From: Sulfotelmatobacter sp049792875
GTDB lineage: Bacteria > Acidobacteriota > Terriglobia > Terriglobales > Acidobacteriaceae
Direction: 5' to 3'
Assembly: GCA_049792875.1 (NCBI GenBank)
Contig: JBARBI010000337.1
Coordinates: 1-39,090, forward strand
Length of the DNA stretch: 39,090 nucleotides
The number at the start of each line of letters is the position of its first letter. Position 1 is the first letter of the stretch. Position numbers and translations under genes: made by a program. The notes beneath the pieces are model-generated. The model did no database searches. It was not told where the DNA came from and worked only from the letters and a program-made list of their open reading frames with translations. Below, piece after piece: positions 32,693-39,090 of the stretch.

Positions 32693-32721
32693 CGAAAAGA
32701 GACCCGCAGTACATGCGGGTC
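32693..32721 (-). terminator. Terminator of the propeller lipoprotein gene
   Basis: GACCCGCA (32701-32708) pairs with TGCGGGTC (32714-32721) around 5 nt; on the minus strand TCTTTTCG follows. It lies 40 bp beyond the stop of the leftward gene. Confidence 0.7.
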
Positions 32722-32760
32722 CCTAAGCTGTTAACAGCGTATTTGCCGATTCACCAAGCT

Positions 32761-34020
32761 CTACGGGGCGTCCGTCACCACCCAGTAGCCGCCCGTCACT
32801 AGTGTTACCGGAGAGGTTGGCTGCGTCAGAGCTCCGCCGGATCCCACATCGAGAGCGCCCAACGTGGTCACCACCGTATTCGTGCCTGTTTCCACTACGC
32901 TGCTGTAGTCAAACAGGAATGCGCCCCCTTGATCAAATTGGCCCCAGAAACCATTCGATATCCCGCTGAACGGCGAGCCGGTCACGGCTGCGAGAGCCCC
33001 AGTACTTGCGTTAATTTGGTAGCCTTCGATCGGGTTGTAACCCGTATCCGTATCGTTGACACCGAATGAGTAGACCAGGTTCCCGCCTGAATTCGACTGA
33101 ACCGCGATCGTGAAAGGCGAATACACCGTGGGCACTGGCACCCCAACTTGAGAAATCGCTCCCGTGCTCTGGTTGATACTGAACACGTAAAGGTGATTGT
33201 CGTCGACGCCGCTGCTCGGTACGGAGTTCCCTGTAGTCCCGATCAGATATTGACCGCTGGGTTCACCCTCAACCTGCCACATCGGATACGCAAACGGACT
33301 GCCTGCCACCGGCGCCAAGGCTCCACTGCTGCCGATCGAAAACGCAGCGATCTGCGTGCCGGTATGCGTGCCGAAAAAACCGTCCGTCGCATACAAATAC
33401 TTGCCTTTGCCATCGGTGGTTAGATTCAGCGGCGAGATTAGCGCTGCGAACGGAGAGCCGCTCGCCGCAGTCAAAACTCCTCCACTTCCGATCTGATACA
33501 CATAAATCGTGTTCTGCACCGGATCCGAAAAAAATAGCAGCGTGCCAGTAGGGTTTGTGATCATGTTCTGCTGACCAACTGACCCTGCGTTGATCGAAGT
33601 CAGGAACGACGCCGTGTACGGACTCCCGCTTACCGCGGTCAAGCCGCCACCGCTCGAAATCGACCAGCCAAAGACTTGGTTCGTGCTTCGGAAGGCAGCA
33701 TAGAGATATTTTCCCTGGGCGACCACCATGCCCGCACCCATATCCTTGGGAATCACGGGTGCGGTGTAACTGGAGGTGGCGGAAAGCGTGTTCGTTGTGG
33801 TGTTCAGAGTGTAGCCATCCATCGTCCCCGCCGACGTATCCACCGCGAATACATAGGCAGCAGTCGTGCTGGTGCCCCCACCTTGTGAGATCCCCCCACC
33901 CGACGGAGTGCAGGTGGAGCTACCAAATGTTGTGCCGCAGACGTAATGGCCGCAGCCCACCAGCCACATCGTAGTCAGCACCACTACTGAACTAAGGAGC
34001 ACTCGAACTTTTATCGCCAT
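32761..34020 (-). CDS. Lactonase-like beta-propeller lipoprotein
   Basis: 419 aa. The signal peptide ends in a lipobox (MWLVGC, Cys23), so it should be lipid-anchored. The mature part is a beta-propeller of the lactonase/6-phosphogluconolactonase (Lactonase_7) type, with repeated blades such as YLYAAFRSTNQVFGWSIS and GGLTAVSGSPY, and recurrent SGSPF motifs. Members of this type in Acidobacteria are numerous and mostly uncharacterised, so lactonase activity is not claimed. GGGAGAAG precedes the ATG by 3-8 nt. A terminator hairpin follows it. Confidence 0.85.
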   Translation of the reverse strand: MAIKVRVLLSSVVVLTTMWLVGCGHYVCGTTFGSSTCTPSGGGISQGGGTSTTAAYVFAVDTSAGTMDGYTLNTTTNTLSATSSYTAPVIPKDMGAGMVVAQGKYLYAAFRSTNQVFGWSISSGGGLTAVSGSPYTASFLTSINAGSVGQQNMITNPTGTLLFFSDPVQNTIYVYQIGSGGVLTAASGSPFAALISPLNLTTDGKGKYLYATDGFFGTHTGTQIAAFSIGSSGALAPVAGSPFAYPMWQVEGEPSGQYLIGTTGNSVPSSGVDDNHLYVFSINQSTGAISQVGVPVPTVYSPFTIAVQSNSGGNLVYSFGVNDTDTGYNPIEGYQINASTGALAAVTGSPFSGISNGFWGQFDQGGAFLFDYSSVVETGTNTVVTTLGALDVGSGGALTQPTSPVTLVTGGYWVVTDAP

Positions 34021-34100
34021 GACTTCTCCCAGGAATTTTCTGGATCCGGCCTTGCAGTGAGCGCGAAAAAACTCTTATCCCTCGCCGATGGTAGGGGCCA

Positions 34101-34123
34101 CGTAACCCTGTGACAAGGTTACG
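34101..34123. promoter_or_regulatory. Inverted repeat upstream of the lipoprotein gene
   Basis: CGTAACC and GGTTACG face each other over 9 bp, about 80 bp before the lipoprotein start. It has the size of a dimeric-regulator operator; no protein can be named. Confidence 0.4.
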
Positions 34124-34206
34124 AACGTCATGGCTCAAGTCTCTGGATTGGTGTCAGTTGTCTAGCAGGTGGCGGGAGCCGGTTGTATAGCGGGCGCTCC
34201 ATTGTA

Positions 34207-34242
34207 CTCGCGCCCTTCGGGCGAGATTAGACTGGGGATTTT
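34207..34242. repeat. Degenerate palindrome related to the 49-bp element
   Basis: CTCGC...GCGAG hairpin around CCCTTCGGG, followed by CTGGGGATTTT, which matches the right end (GTGGGGATTTT) of the 49-bp element. Confidence 0.5.
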
Positions 34243-34295
34243 GACTTGCATGTCCGAAGCTATGGTATCTGCCGAAGCGAGGAACTGCCCAGAGT

Positions 34296-34652
34296 CTAGA
34301 AACTCTTATTCCCGCTCGAAGGAGTGAAATGCAAAGTCAAGGAATAACCCGGCAGACTGACCGGCACGCTGTAGTCCGCAGCCACATACACTGCGTTCAT
34401 TCCCGGCGTTGTGATACGCTGCACCGTCACGTTCGCAGGGGTAAGCGGAATCTCATAATCCTGCGCCTTCTTGATGACGGAATCCACCAGTTCCTGGTCG
34501 GTTGCGTGCGGGTTCGAGCCCGCCATCATCGCCACGTTCCGCAAATCGTCCTGAAATGAATAGTTGTGTATTTCCGGCGGAACGATCTGAAATCCGCAGT
34601 AGATTAAACCGATGATGGCCAGAAACCCGACAGTCGCTTTGAGTGTTCCCAT
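34296..34652 (-). CDS. Small membrane-anchored hypothetical protein (DUF4845-like)
   Basis: 118 aa: one N-terminal transmembrane helix (LKATVGFLAIIGLIYCGFQI), then a soluble domain of about 95 residues. The layout recalls DUF4845 proteins (short anchor plus extracytoplasmic domain), but I cannot confirm the family from sequence alone. It begins 36 nt after the proS stop on the same strand, so it is probably co-transcribed with proS. No enzyme motif is visible. Confidence 0.7.
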   Translation of the reverse strand: MGTLKATVGFLAIIGLIYCGFQIVPPEIHNYSFQDDLRNVAMMAGSNPHATDQELVDSVIKKAQDYEIPLTPANVTVQRITTPGMNAVYVAADYSVPVSLPGYSLTLHFTPSSGNKSF

Positions 34653-34688
34653 GTCCCACTTCTGCTCTGCGCGGAACCGGGAACCACC

Positions 34689-36458
34689 TCACCCCGTCCG
34701 GCCGAGCAACTCCTGAAAATATTCCACGATCGCCGTGATCCTAACATCGCGTACTTCCCGAGTCGAGCGTAGAACGACTTCCACAGTGCCTTCGGTAACC
34801 TTGTTGCCGACTGTGATTCTAAAGGGGATACCGACTAAATCCGCATCCTTGAACTTGACTCCGGGCCGTTCGTTCCGGTCATCCAGGATCACGTCGAACC
34901 CCGCCGCCTCCAGCTTCTTCGCGATGTCCTCCGACGCCGCCCGCACAACTTCGTCCTTCACATTGACCGGCGCCACGACAATCTCAAACGGCGCAATCGA
35001 TGCCGCCAGCCAGAATCCGTTCTCGTCGTTGCTCTGCTCGACCGCCGCCGTTAAGATCCGCTCGATCCCAATCCCATAGCACCCCATGATCGGCATCACT
35101 TCCTTGCCGTTCTTGTCGAGCACCCGCGCTCCCATCGACTCCGAATAGCGATACCCCAGCTTGAAGATGTGACCAATCTCCACCGCCGTATCAATCCGCA
35201 ACGCCTTCCCGCACGAGGGACACCCCTCTCCCGCCGTCACCGCCCGCAAATCCATATACGCCGTCGGATGAAAATCCTTCCCCGGCGTGATGTTCTTCAG
35301 GTGATAGTCCTCTCTGTTCGCGCCGCCAATCAGATTCACCCGCCCTTCCAGCGCCTTATCGACGAACAACACCGCTTTGTCCGCATCCTTCTTGCGATCC
35401 CGCGCCCACTCAATCCCCACCGGTCCCAAATATCCCGCCGGTGACTTGAACAGGGCTTTGATCTCACTCTCCTCCATCGGACGCGTCGCCCCGCCCACCG
35501 CGCCATTCAGCTTGGCCTCGTTGAGCTGATGATCTCCGCGCATCAGCACCACAATGCCGCGCAACTTCGTCTTGCCCGTCTTCTCATCCTTCTCTTCTGC
35601 CATGTAGGCCAGAGTCTTAATCTTGTTCTTCGGCGACACGCCCAGGAACTTCGCGACATCCTCAATCGTCTTCTGCCCCGGCGTGTGCACTTCCAGCGGC
35701 TTGCCGTCTCCCTCCGGCGCAAGATCTCCCCACGCCTCCAGCTTCGAGGTCGCCTTCTCCATGTTCGCTGCGTAGTTACATCCGTCGCAGCTCACAATCT
35801 GATCTTCGCCCGCCGGAGTCCGCACCATGAACTCGTGCGATTCCTTCCCGCCCATCGCCCCTGAGTCGGCCTCGACCACCATGTACTTCAACCCGCAACG
35901 ATCAAAAATCCGGCAATACGTCTCGTAATGTTTCTTGTAAGAAACATCCAGCCCCGCCGCGTCGATGTCGAACGAGTACGCGTCCTTCATCATGAACTGC
36001 CGCACTCGCAGGAGGCCCGACCTGGGCCGTGGCTCATCGCGAAACTTCGGCGCAATCTGATACCAGATCTGCGGCAGCTGCTTGTAACTCCGCAGATCTT
36101 TCAATGCAATCGAAGTCATGACTTCTTCTTCCGTCATGCCCAGCGCCAGGTCCGCGCCCTTCCGGTCTTTCAATCGGAACAGGTTTTCCCCCATCAAAGC
36201 CCAGCGCCCAGAAGCCTCCCAAATTTCCCGCGGATGCAGCGCCGGCAAGTAAAACTCCTGCCCAATCCGGTCCATCTCCTCGCGCACAATGCGCACGATC
36301 TTGTTAAAGGACCGGTTTCCCAGAAAAAGATACGAGTAAATCCCCGCCGCGAGCTGCCGAATATACCCCGCCCGCACCAGAAATTTATGCGAAGCCACCT
36401 CGGCATCCGCCGGCGCCTCGCGCAAGGTAGGAATAAAGCTTTCAGACCATCGATGCAT
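34689..36458 (-). CDS. proS: Prolyl-tRNA synthetase (bacterial type, with editing domain)
   Basis: A 589-aa class II synthetase that charges tRNA-Pro. Motif 1 region (PALHPREIWEASGRW), motif 2 (FRDEPRPRSGLLRVRQFMMKDAYSF in blocks), the inserted YbaK-type editing domain (about 230-390, KTLAYMAEEKD, LMRGDHQLNEAKL) and motif 3 (GCYGIGIERI) are present, followed by the anticodon-binding domain (APVNVKDE, DDRNERPGVKFKDADLVGIPFRI). Length and order are those of type 1 bacterial ProS. The ATG at 36458 begins directly with the conserved SESFIPTLREAPADAE. The downstream small membrane-protein gene is probably in the same operon. Confidence 0.96.
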   Translation of the reverse strand: MHRWSESFIPTLREAPADAEVASHKFLVRAGYIRQLAAGIYSYLFLGNRSFNKIVRIVREEMDRIGQEFYLPALHPREIWEASGRWALMGENLFRLKDRKGADLALGMTEEEVMTSIALKDLRSYKQLPQIWYQIAPKFRDEPRPRSGLLRVRQFMMKDAYSFDIDAAGLDVSYKKHYETYCRIFDRCGLKYMVVEADSGAMGGKESHEFMVRTPAGEDQIVSCDGCNYAANMEKATSKLEAWGDLAPEGDGKPLEVHTPGQKTIEDVAKFLGVSPKNKIKTLAYMAEEKDEKTGKTKLRGIVVLMRGDHQLNEAKLNGAVGGATRPMEESEIKALFKSPAGYLGPVGIEWARDRKKDADKAVLFVDKALEGRVNLIGGANREDYHLKNITPGKDFHPTAYMDLRAVTAGEGCPSCGKALRIDTAVEIGHIFKLGYRYSESMGARVLDKNGKEVMPIMGCYGIGIERILTAAVEQSNDENGFWLAASIAPFEIVVAPVNVKDEVVRAASEDIAKKLEAAGFDVILDDRNERPGVKFKDADLVGIPFRITVGNKVTEGTVEVVLRSTREVRDVRITAIVEYFQELLGRTG

Positions 36459-36584
36459 AAGTGAGAGTCCCGAGTATCGAGTCGCGAGTACCGAGCACAG
36501 TCCCTCGCCGACTCTAAAGTGGGATTGGTTATTGTAGCAGCGGGGAGCAGGTCATTTGGATTCCCGACGGTCACATTGATGCGG

Positions 36585-36630
36585 CGTCATCCTGAGCGCA
36601 GCCGCTCTTCAGGCGGAGCGAAGGATCTCG
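36585..36630. repeat. Dispersed repeat CGTCATCCTGAGC...AAGGATCTCG
   Basis: ATCCT (36589-36593) and AGGAT (36622-36626) bound an imperfect palindrome of CCGC/GCGG words. This word pair is a familiar intergenic repeat type in acidobacterial genomes (recalled, not checked). Confidence 0.55.
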
Positions 36631-36729
36631 CGCGGATCGCCGCCGCAAGCAAACGTTGCCTGCAGCACAACCACGCAACCAGTTCCTTTGACTGGCTCGC
36701 CCCTCCCCGCTAGAATGGTCGCAATCTCT

Positions 36730-36969
36730 ATGGCAAAGGCTCGCTATCACTACAACATCATGCTCCGGCCCGAACCAGAGGGCGGCTACACTGCCCTCGT
36801 CCCGGCGCTACCGGGCTGCGTCACCTACGGCCGCAGCGTGGACGAGGCCCGAGAAATGGCCAAGGACGCTATCTCTGGATACATCGCCAGCCTGCGCAAG
36901 CACAAAGATCCCATTCCCACCGACGACAACACGCTAGTCGCTTCTCTAGACCTCGAGTATTCCCGCTGA
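36730..36969 (+). CDS. hicB: HicB-type antitoxin
   Basis: A 79-aa protein with the HicB N-terminal fold: YHYNIMLRPEPEGGYTALVPALPGCVTYGRSVDEAREMAKDAISGYIASLRK. The central PALPGC motif is characteristic. It would neutralise a HicA RNase and repress its own promoter. The ATG at 36730 is chosen because the family alignment begins there; the frame is open to 36688. hicA follows after 133 bp, a wider gap than usual. In many hicBA loci hicA is first; here hicB leads. No C-terminal DNA-binding domain is seen. Confidence 0.85.
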   Translation: MAKARYHYNIMLRPEPEGGYTALVPALPGCVTYGRSVDEAREMAKDAISGYIASLRKHKDPIPTDDNTLVASLDLEYSR

Positions 36970-37102
36970 GAGTATCCGCCCCTCGCCCCGGTTCCGCACT
37001 TGACCTACCCACTCCTTCTTGATCTGAATATCGCTCTGGTTTTGGTTTTGACTAGCACCTCTTCTTTCGTTGTGTCAGTCTAGTCCGCAGAAGACAACGA
37101 CG

Positions 37103-37335
37103 ATGCCGAAACTACCCGCCGTCAAGCCCCGCCAAGTCATCCGTTTCCTGGAGCAAAACGGATTCGTCCTGGACCACACTTCCGGCAGCCACTTCATCTT
37201 CTACCATCCCACCTCCCGCCGCCGCGCCGTGGTTCCCACGCACAACCGCGACCTGCCGAAGGAACACTGATGTCGTTGTTGAGAGAGGCGGGATTCACCC
37301 GCGAGGAGTTGCTCGACTTTCTGGCTGGCAGATGA
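37103..37335 (+). pseudogene. hicA: Frameshifted HicA toxin
   Basis: ATG 37103 starts a normal HicA: KLPAVKPRQVIRFLEQNGFVLDH, then the catalytic-His block SGSHFIFYHP, then VPTHNRDLPKEH and a stop at 37270. A HicA should go on as DLPKGTLxSLLREAGFTREELLDFLAGR. That text is encoded in the +1-shifted frame from 37261 to a TGA at 37335. Adding one G in the AAGGAA run near 37260-37262 restores the whole reading frame, so a single-base deletion is the likely lesion. The 55-aa product keeps the active-site His but loses the last helix, so activity is doubtful. A sequencing error in a homopolymer is the alternative. Confidence 0.8.
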
Positions 37336-37392
37336 GCGCAGATCTGGGCGGGGTCCAACCTCCGGTACTCTGTACTGAGTACTAGGTACTAA

Positions 37393-37602
37393 CTAGCCTG
37401 CCAGCTGTTTAAGAATCTCTTTCCCCAGCTTCTGCGCCTCGCCAAAAAACTTCTGATACTCCACAAACATCCGGTTCAGCTCCAATGCCTTATCCGTCGA
37501 CGGATGCTTGCGCAGAATCATGTCCCGCACATGCACCGGGTTCGGCAAGGTAGCATCTTCAGTCAATTCTTCCAGCGCCGTCTTGGCATCATAGTGATAC
37601 AT
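37393..37602 (-). CDS. Small hypothetical protein
   Basis: 69 aa from ATG 37602, lacking a signal or membrane segment, mostly helical (ALEELTEDATLPNPVHVRDMILRKHP, then a KLGKEILKQL end). It carries no motif I recognise. The frame extends to 37731, but that part runs through a palindromic repeat (37631-37647), so the ATG at 37602 is the better start. Possible GCGGG Shine-Dalgarno immediately upstream. Orientation is leftward, between the hic locus and kdsD. Confidence 0.5.
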   Translation of the reverse strand: MYHYDAKTALEELTEDATLPNPVHVRDMILRKHPSTDKALELNRMFVEYQKFFGEAQKLGKEILKQLAG

Positions 37603-37630
37603 CCCGCTATTGTAGCGCCGCTCATGTAGC

Positions 37631-37647
37631 GCCGCCGCCCCGGCGGC
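37631..37647. repeat. Palindrome GCCGCCG/CGGCGGC
   Basis: Seven-bp arms around CCC, within TGTAGCGCCGCC, just upstream of the small hypothetical gene. Confidence 0.55.
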
Positions 37648-37850
37648 TGTCGGGATCGCGTCCGCCATCCCTGCCACTGTTGCGAGGGTAATAGGCGACG
37701 AAAACTGGCCTCGGAAAAGAGCAGGGTGCATGAGACTGTCAGATTCGAACCCCGCAGGGGCGGGATGTGAAAGCCCGGCACAGCAGCGCCGGGATGCGTT
37801 GAAAAACGAAGAGCGAGTTCATAGGGACGGCACTCCGCAGTGAAGAATCG

Positions 37851-38918
37851 CTACATCAGCTCGGTCGTCCAAAGATCATGTAGGTGCACAATCCCTTCAA
37901 CCCGCCGGTTGCCATCCACCACAATCAGCGACGTAATCTTCTTCTCTTCCATTAAAGCAATCGCCGTCGCCGCAAACTCGTTCTTCCCAATCGTCTTCGG
38001 ATCCTTGGTCATTGCCTCACCCGCCGTCAGATCCATCGCATCTTTCCCCCGCTTCTCCAGCAACCGCCTCAAATCCCCATCACTGACAATCCCCACCAGT
38101 CGCTCGCCCTCCACCACCGCCGTTACGCCCAGCTTCTTGCGCGACATCTCATAAATCACGTCCGGCATCTTCGTCGAAGGCGTCACCCGCGGCAGTGCCT
38201 CGCCCGTGTGCATCAAAGACTCCACCCGCGCCAACCGCTTCCCCAACTTCCCCCCCGGATGCAAGTTGGCAAAATCCTCTTCCTTAAACCCGCGCCGCTC
38301 GCTCAAAGTCAGCGCCAGCGCATCCCCCAACGCCAGCATGGTCGTAGTCGAAGCCGTCGGTGCCAGCCCCAGCGCACAAGCCTCCTGCGCAATCGAGCAA
38401 TCCAAAGCCACTTCCGCCGCCGATGCCAAAGTAGAAAGCGCCGGCGAAGAACGGGCACTCCCGTCCACTGCCTTTGACTTTTCCTCGGGTGCCCCATTTC
38501 TCGCGTGTTTTTTGCGCGAGAAGTGGGGGTTTTCGCAAATCTCATCGCCCGTCATCGCAATCAAAGGCACCCGCAGCCGCTTGATCGTCGCCAGCAGGGC
38601 CAGAATCTCCTCCGTCTCTCCGCTAGCCGACAATGCCAGCACCACATCCCCACGCACCACCATCCCCAGATCCCCGTGCAGCGCTTCCACCGGATGCAGA
38701 TACAGCGCCGGAGTCCCCGTCGAACTCAATGTTGCCGCAATCTTTCGCGCAATCAGCCCGCTCTTCCCCATTCCGGTGACTACCACGCGCCCCGCGCAGC
38801 CAAACATCAATTCCACTGCGCGCTGAAACGCGTCCGCCATCGGCCCGCCAATCCGGTCCGCCAGCGCCCGCAGCGCCTCCGCCTCGATGCGCACCACGTT
38901 CTCGCCAGTGTTTTTCAT
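37851..38918 (-). CDS. kdsD: Arabinose-5-phosphate isomerase (SIS-CBS-CBS)
   Basis: A 355-aa KpsF/GutQ/KdsD family enzyme that interconverts ribulose-5-P and arabinose-5-P, the first step of Kdo synthesis. An N-terminal SIS domain (about 1-205; VTGMGKSGLIARKI, SASGETEEIL, LHPVEALHGDLGM) is followed by two CBS domains (about 225-280 and 295-350). Between about residues 126 and 163 there is an out-of-character loop (residues 128-145 encoded by the 49-bp palindromic element, CENPHFSRKKHARNGAPE), making it longer than the usual roughly 328 aa. The insertion lies inside the SIS domain, just after ALIAMTG, yet keeps frame, so it is probably tolerated. ATG at 38918 assumed. Confidence 0.92.
   Translation of the reverse strand: MKNTGENVVRIEAEALRALADRIGGPMADAFQRAVELMFGCAGRVVVTGMGKSGLIARKIAATLSSTGTPALYLHPVEALHGDLGMVVRGDVVLALSASGETEEILALLATIKRLRVPLIAMTGDEICENPHFSRKKHARNGAPEEKSKAVDGSARSSPALSTLASAAEVALDCSIAQEACALGLAPTASTTTMLALGDALALTLSERRGFKEEDFANLHPGGKLGKRLARVESLMHTGEALPRVTPSTKMPDVIYEMSRKKLGVTAVVEGERLVGIVSDGDLRRLLEKRGKDAMDLTAGEAMTKDPKTIGKNEFAATAIALMEEKKITSLIVVDGNRRVEGIVHLHDLWTTELM
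38487..38535. repeat. 49-bp palindromic element, copy 3, inside kdsD
   Basis: Same 49-bp unit as 6291-6339 and 24928-24976, with a G-rich right end (GTGGGGGTTTTCG). It supplies kdsD residues about 128-145 without breaking the frame. Confidence 0.85.
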
Positions 38919-39034
38919 GCTTCGGGTATTTCAGAAAGAAGGATGTTAGCACGCACGAAGGGCAGAACAACGACAGCAGAGAACCCATCACGAAAAGTGG
39001 GGTCTAGGAAAAACCGGCCTGGAAGAGGGGATGT

Positions 39035-39090
39035 GGGAGAGAGTGGGTCGGAGAGAGTGGGTCGGAGAGAGTGGGTCGGAGAGAGTGGGT
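39035..39090. repeat. Four 14-bp tandem repeats at the window end
   Basis: Units at 39035-39048, 39049-39062, 39063-39076 and 39077-39090 of CGGAGAGAGTGGGT (first copy starts GGG). They end exactly at the last base. The unit resembles the minus-strand tRNA-Ser end (GGAGAGAGTGGG at 177-188). Confidence 0.85.

Noticed and set aside
36467..37395. GAGTA/GTACT-rich words at 36467-36500 and 37360-37395 as a named repeat
   Set aside because: They look like low-complexity repeats related to each other, but boundaries and copy identity are too vague to list as a feature.
1..39090. CRISPR arrays or rRNA genes
   Set aside because: No regularly spaced identical repeats with unique spacers and no rRNA-like conserved blocks were seen; the tandem repeats have no spacers.

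Overview
The window looks like chromosomal DNA of a GC-rich Gram-negative bacterium, most likely Acidobacteriota (Terriglobia-like). This is inference. It rests on Kdo/LPS genes, an ECF sigma factor fused operonically to a TPR-bearing Ser/Thr kinase, several secreted beta-propellers, and very many short dispersed palindromes. The last 56 bases are four 14-bp tandem repeats running to the final base, which suggests a contig end.

Layout. 1-4.9 kb: a partial gene start, tRNA-Ser(GGA), a LuxR-type regulator with a degenerate receiver preceded by a PilZ gene, and a TldD-TldE protease pair, all on the minus strand. 5.0-9.0 kb: asnA (+), then pyrG and kdsA (-). 9.3-16.8 kb: tRNA-Ala(GGC) followed by an island bounded by a 45-bp duplication of the tRNA 3' end. 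It holds an integrase remnant beside the tRNA, candidate integrase arm sites at both ends, and as cargo a YVTN beta-propeller divergent from an ECF sigma/Ser-Thr kinase-TPR operon. 16.8-18.4 kb: two peptidoglycan enzymes (L,D-transpeptidase, M23 peptidase). 18.5-20.9 kb: an FHA-GAF-sigma54 activator, divergent from an apparently untranslated segment with a sigma54-like promoter, two hairpins and a strong terminator (candidate small RNA). 20.9-25.8 kb: a very long Lhr-type helicase with many in-frame palindrome insertions. 25.9-34.7 kb: a small Cys-rich secreted protein, kdsC, a PQQ-type beta-propeller, a TPR protein, a PBP1-type penicillin-binding protein, a propeller lipoprotein and a small membrane protein. 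34.7-39.1 kb: proS, a hicB/hicA pair with frameshifted hicA, a small hypothetical gene and kdsD.

How it fits together. kdsD, kdsA and kdsC cover arabinose-5-phosphate formation, Kdo-8-P synthesis and Kdo release; with pyrG (CTP for CMP-Kdo) they supply the LPS core, though they are scattered. The L,D-transpeptidase, M23 peptidase and class A PBP act on peptidoglycan. The sigma54 activator plus candidate RNA, and the island sigma/kinase/propeller block, are the two regulatory modules most worth testing.

A pervasive theme is short palindromes between and inside genes. Three copies of one 49-bp palindromic element are found: one after asnA, one in-frame in lhr and one in-frame in kdsD. Other palindromes lie in tldE, the M23 signal peptide and lhr.
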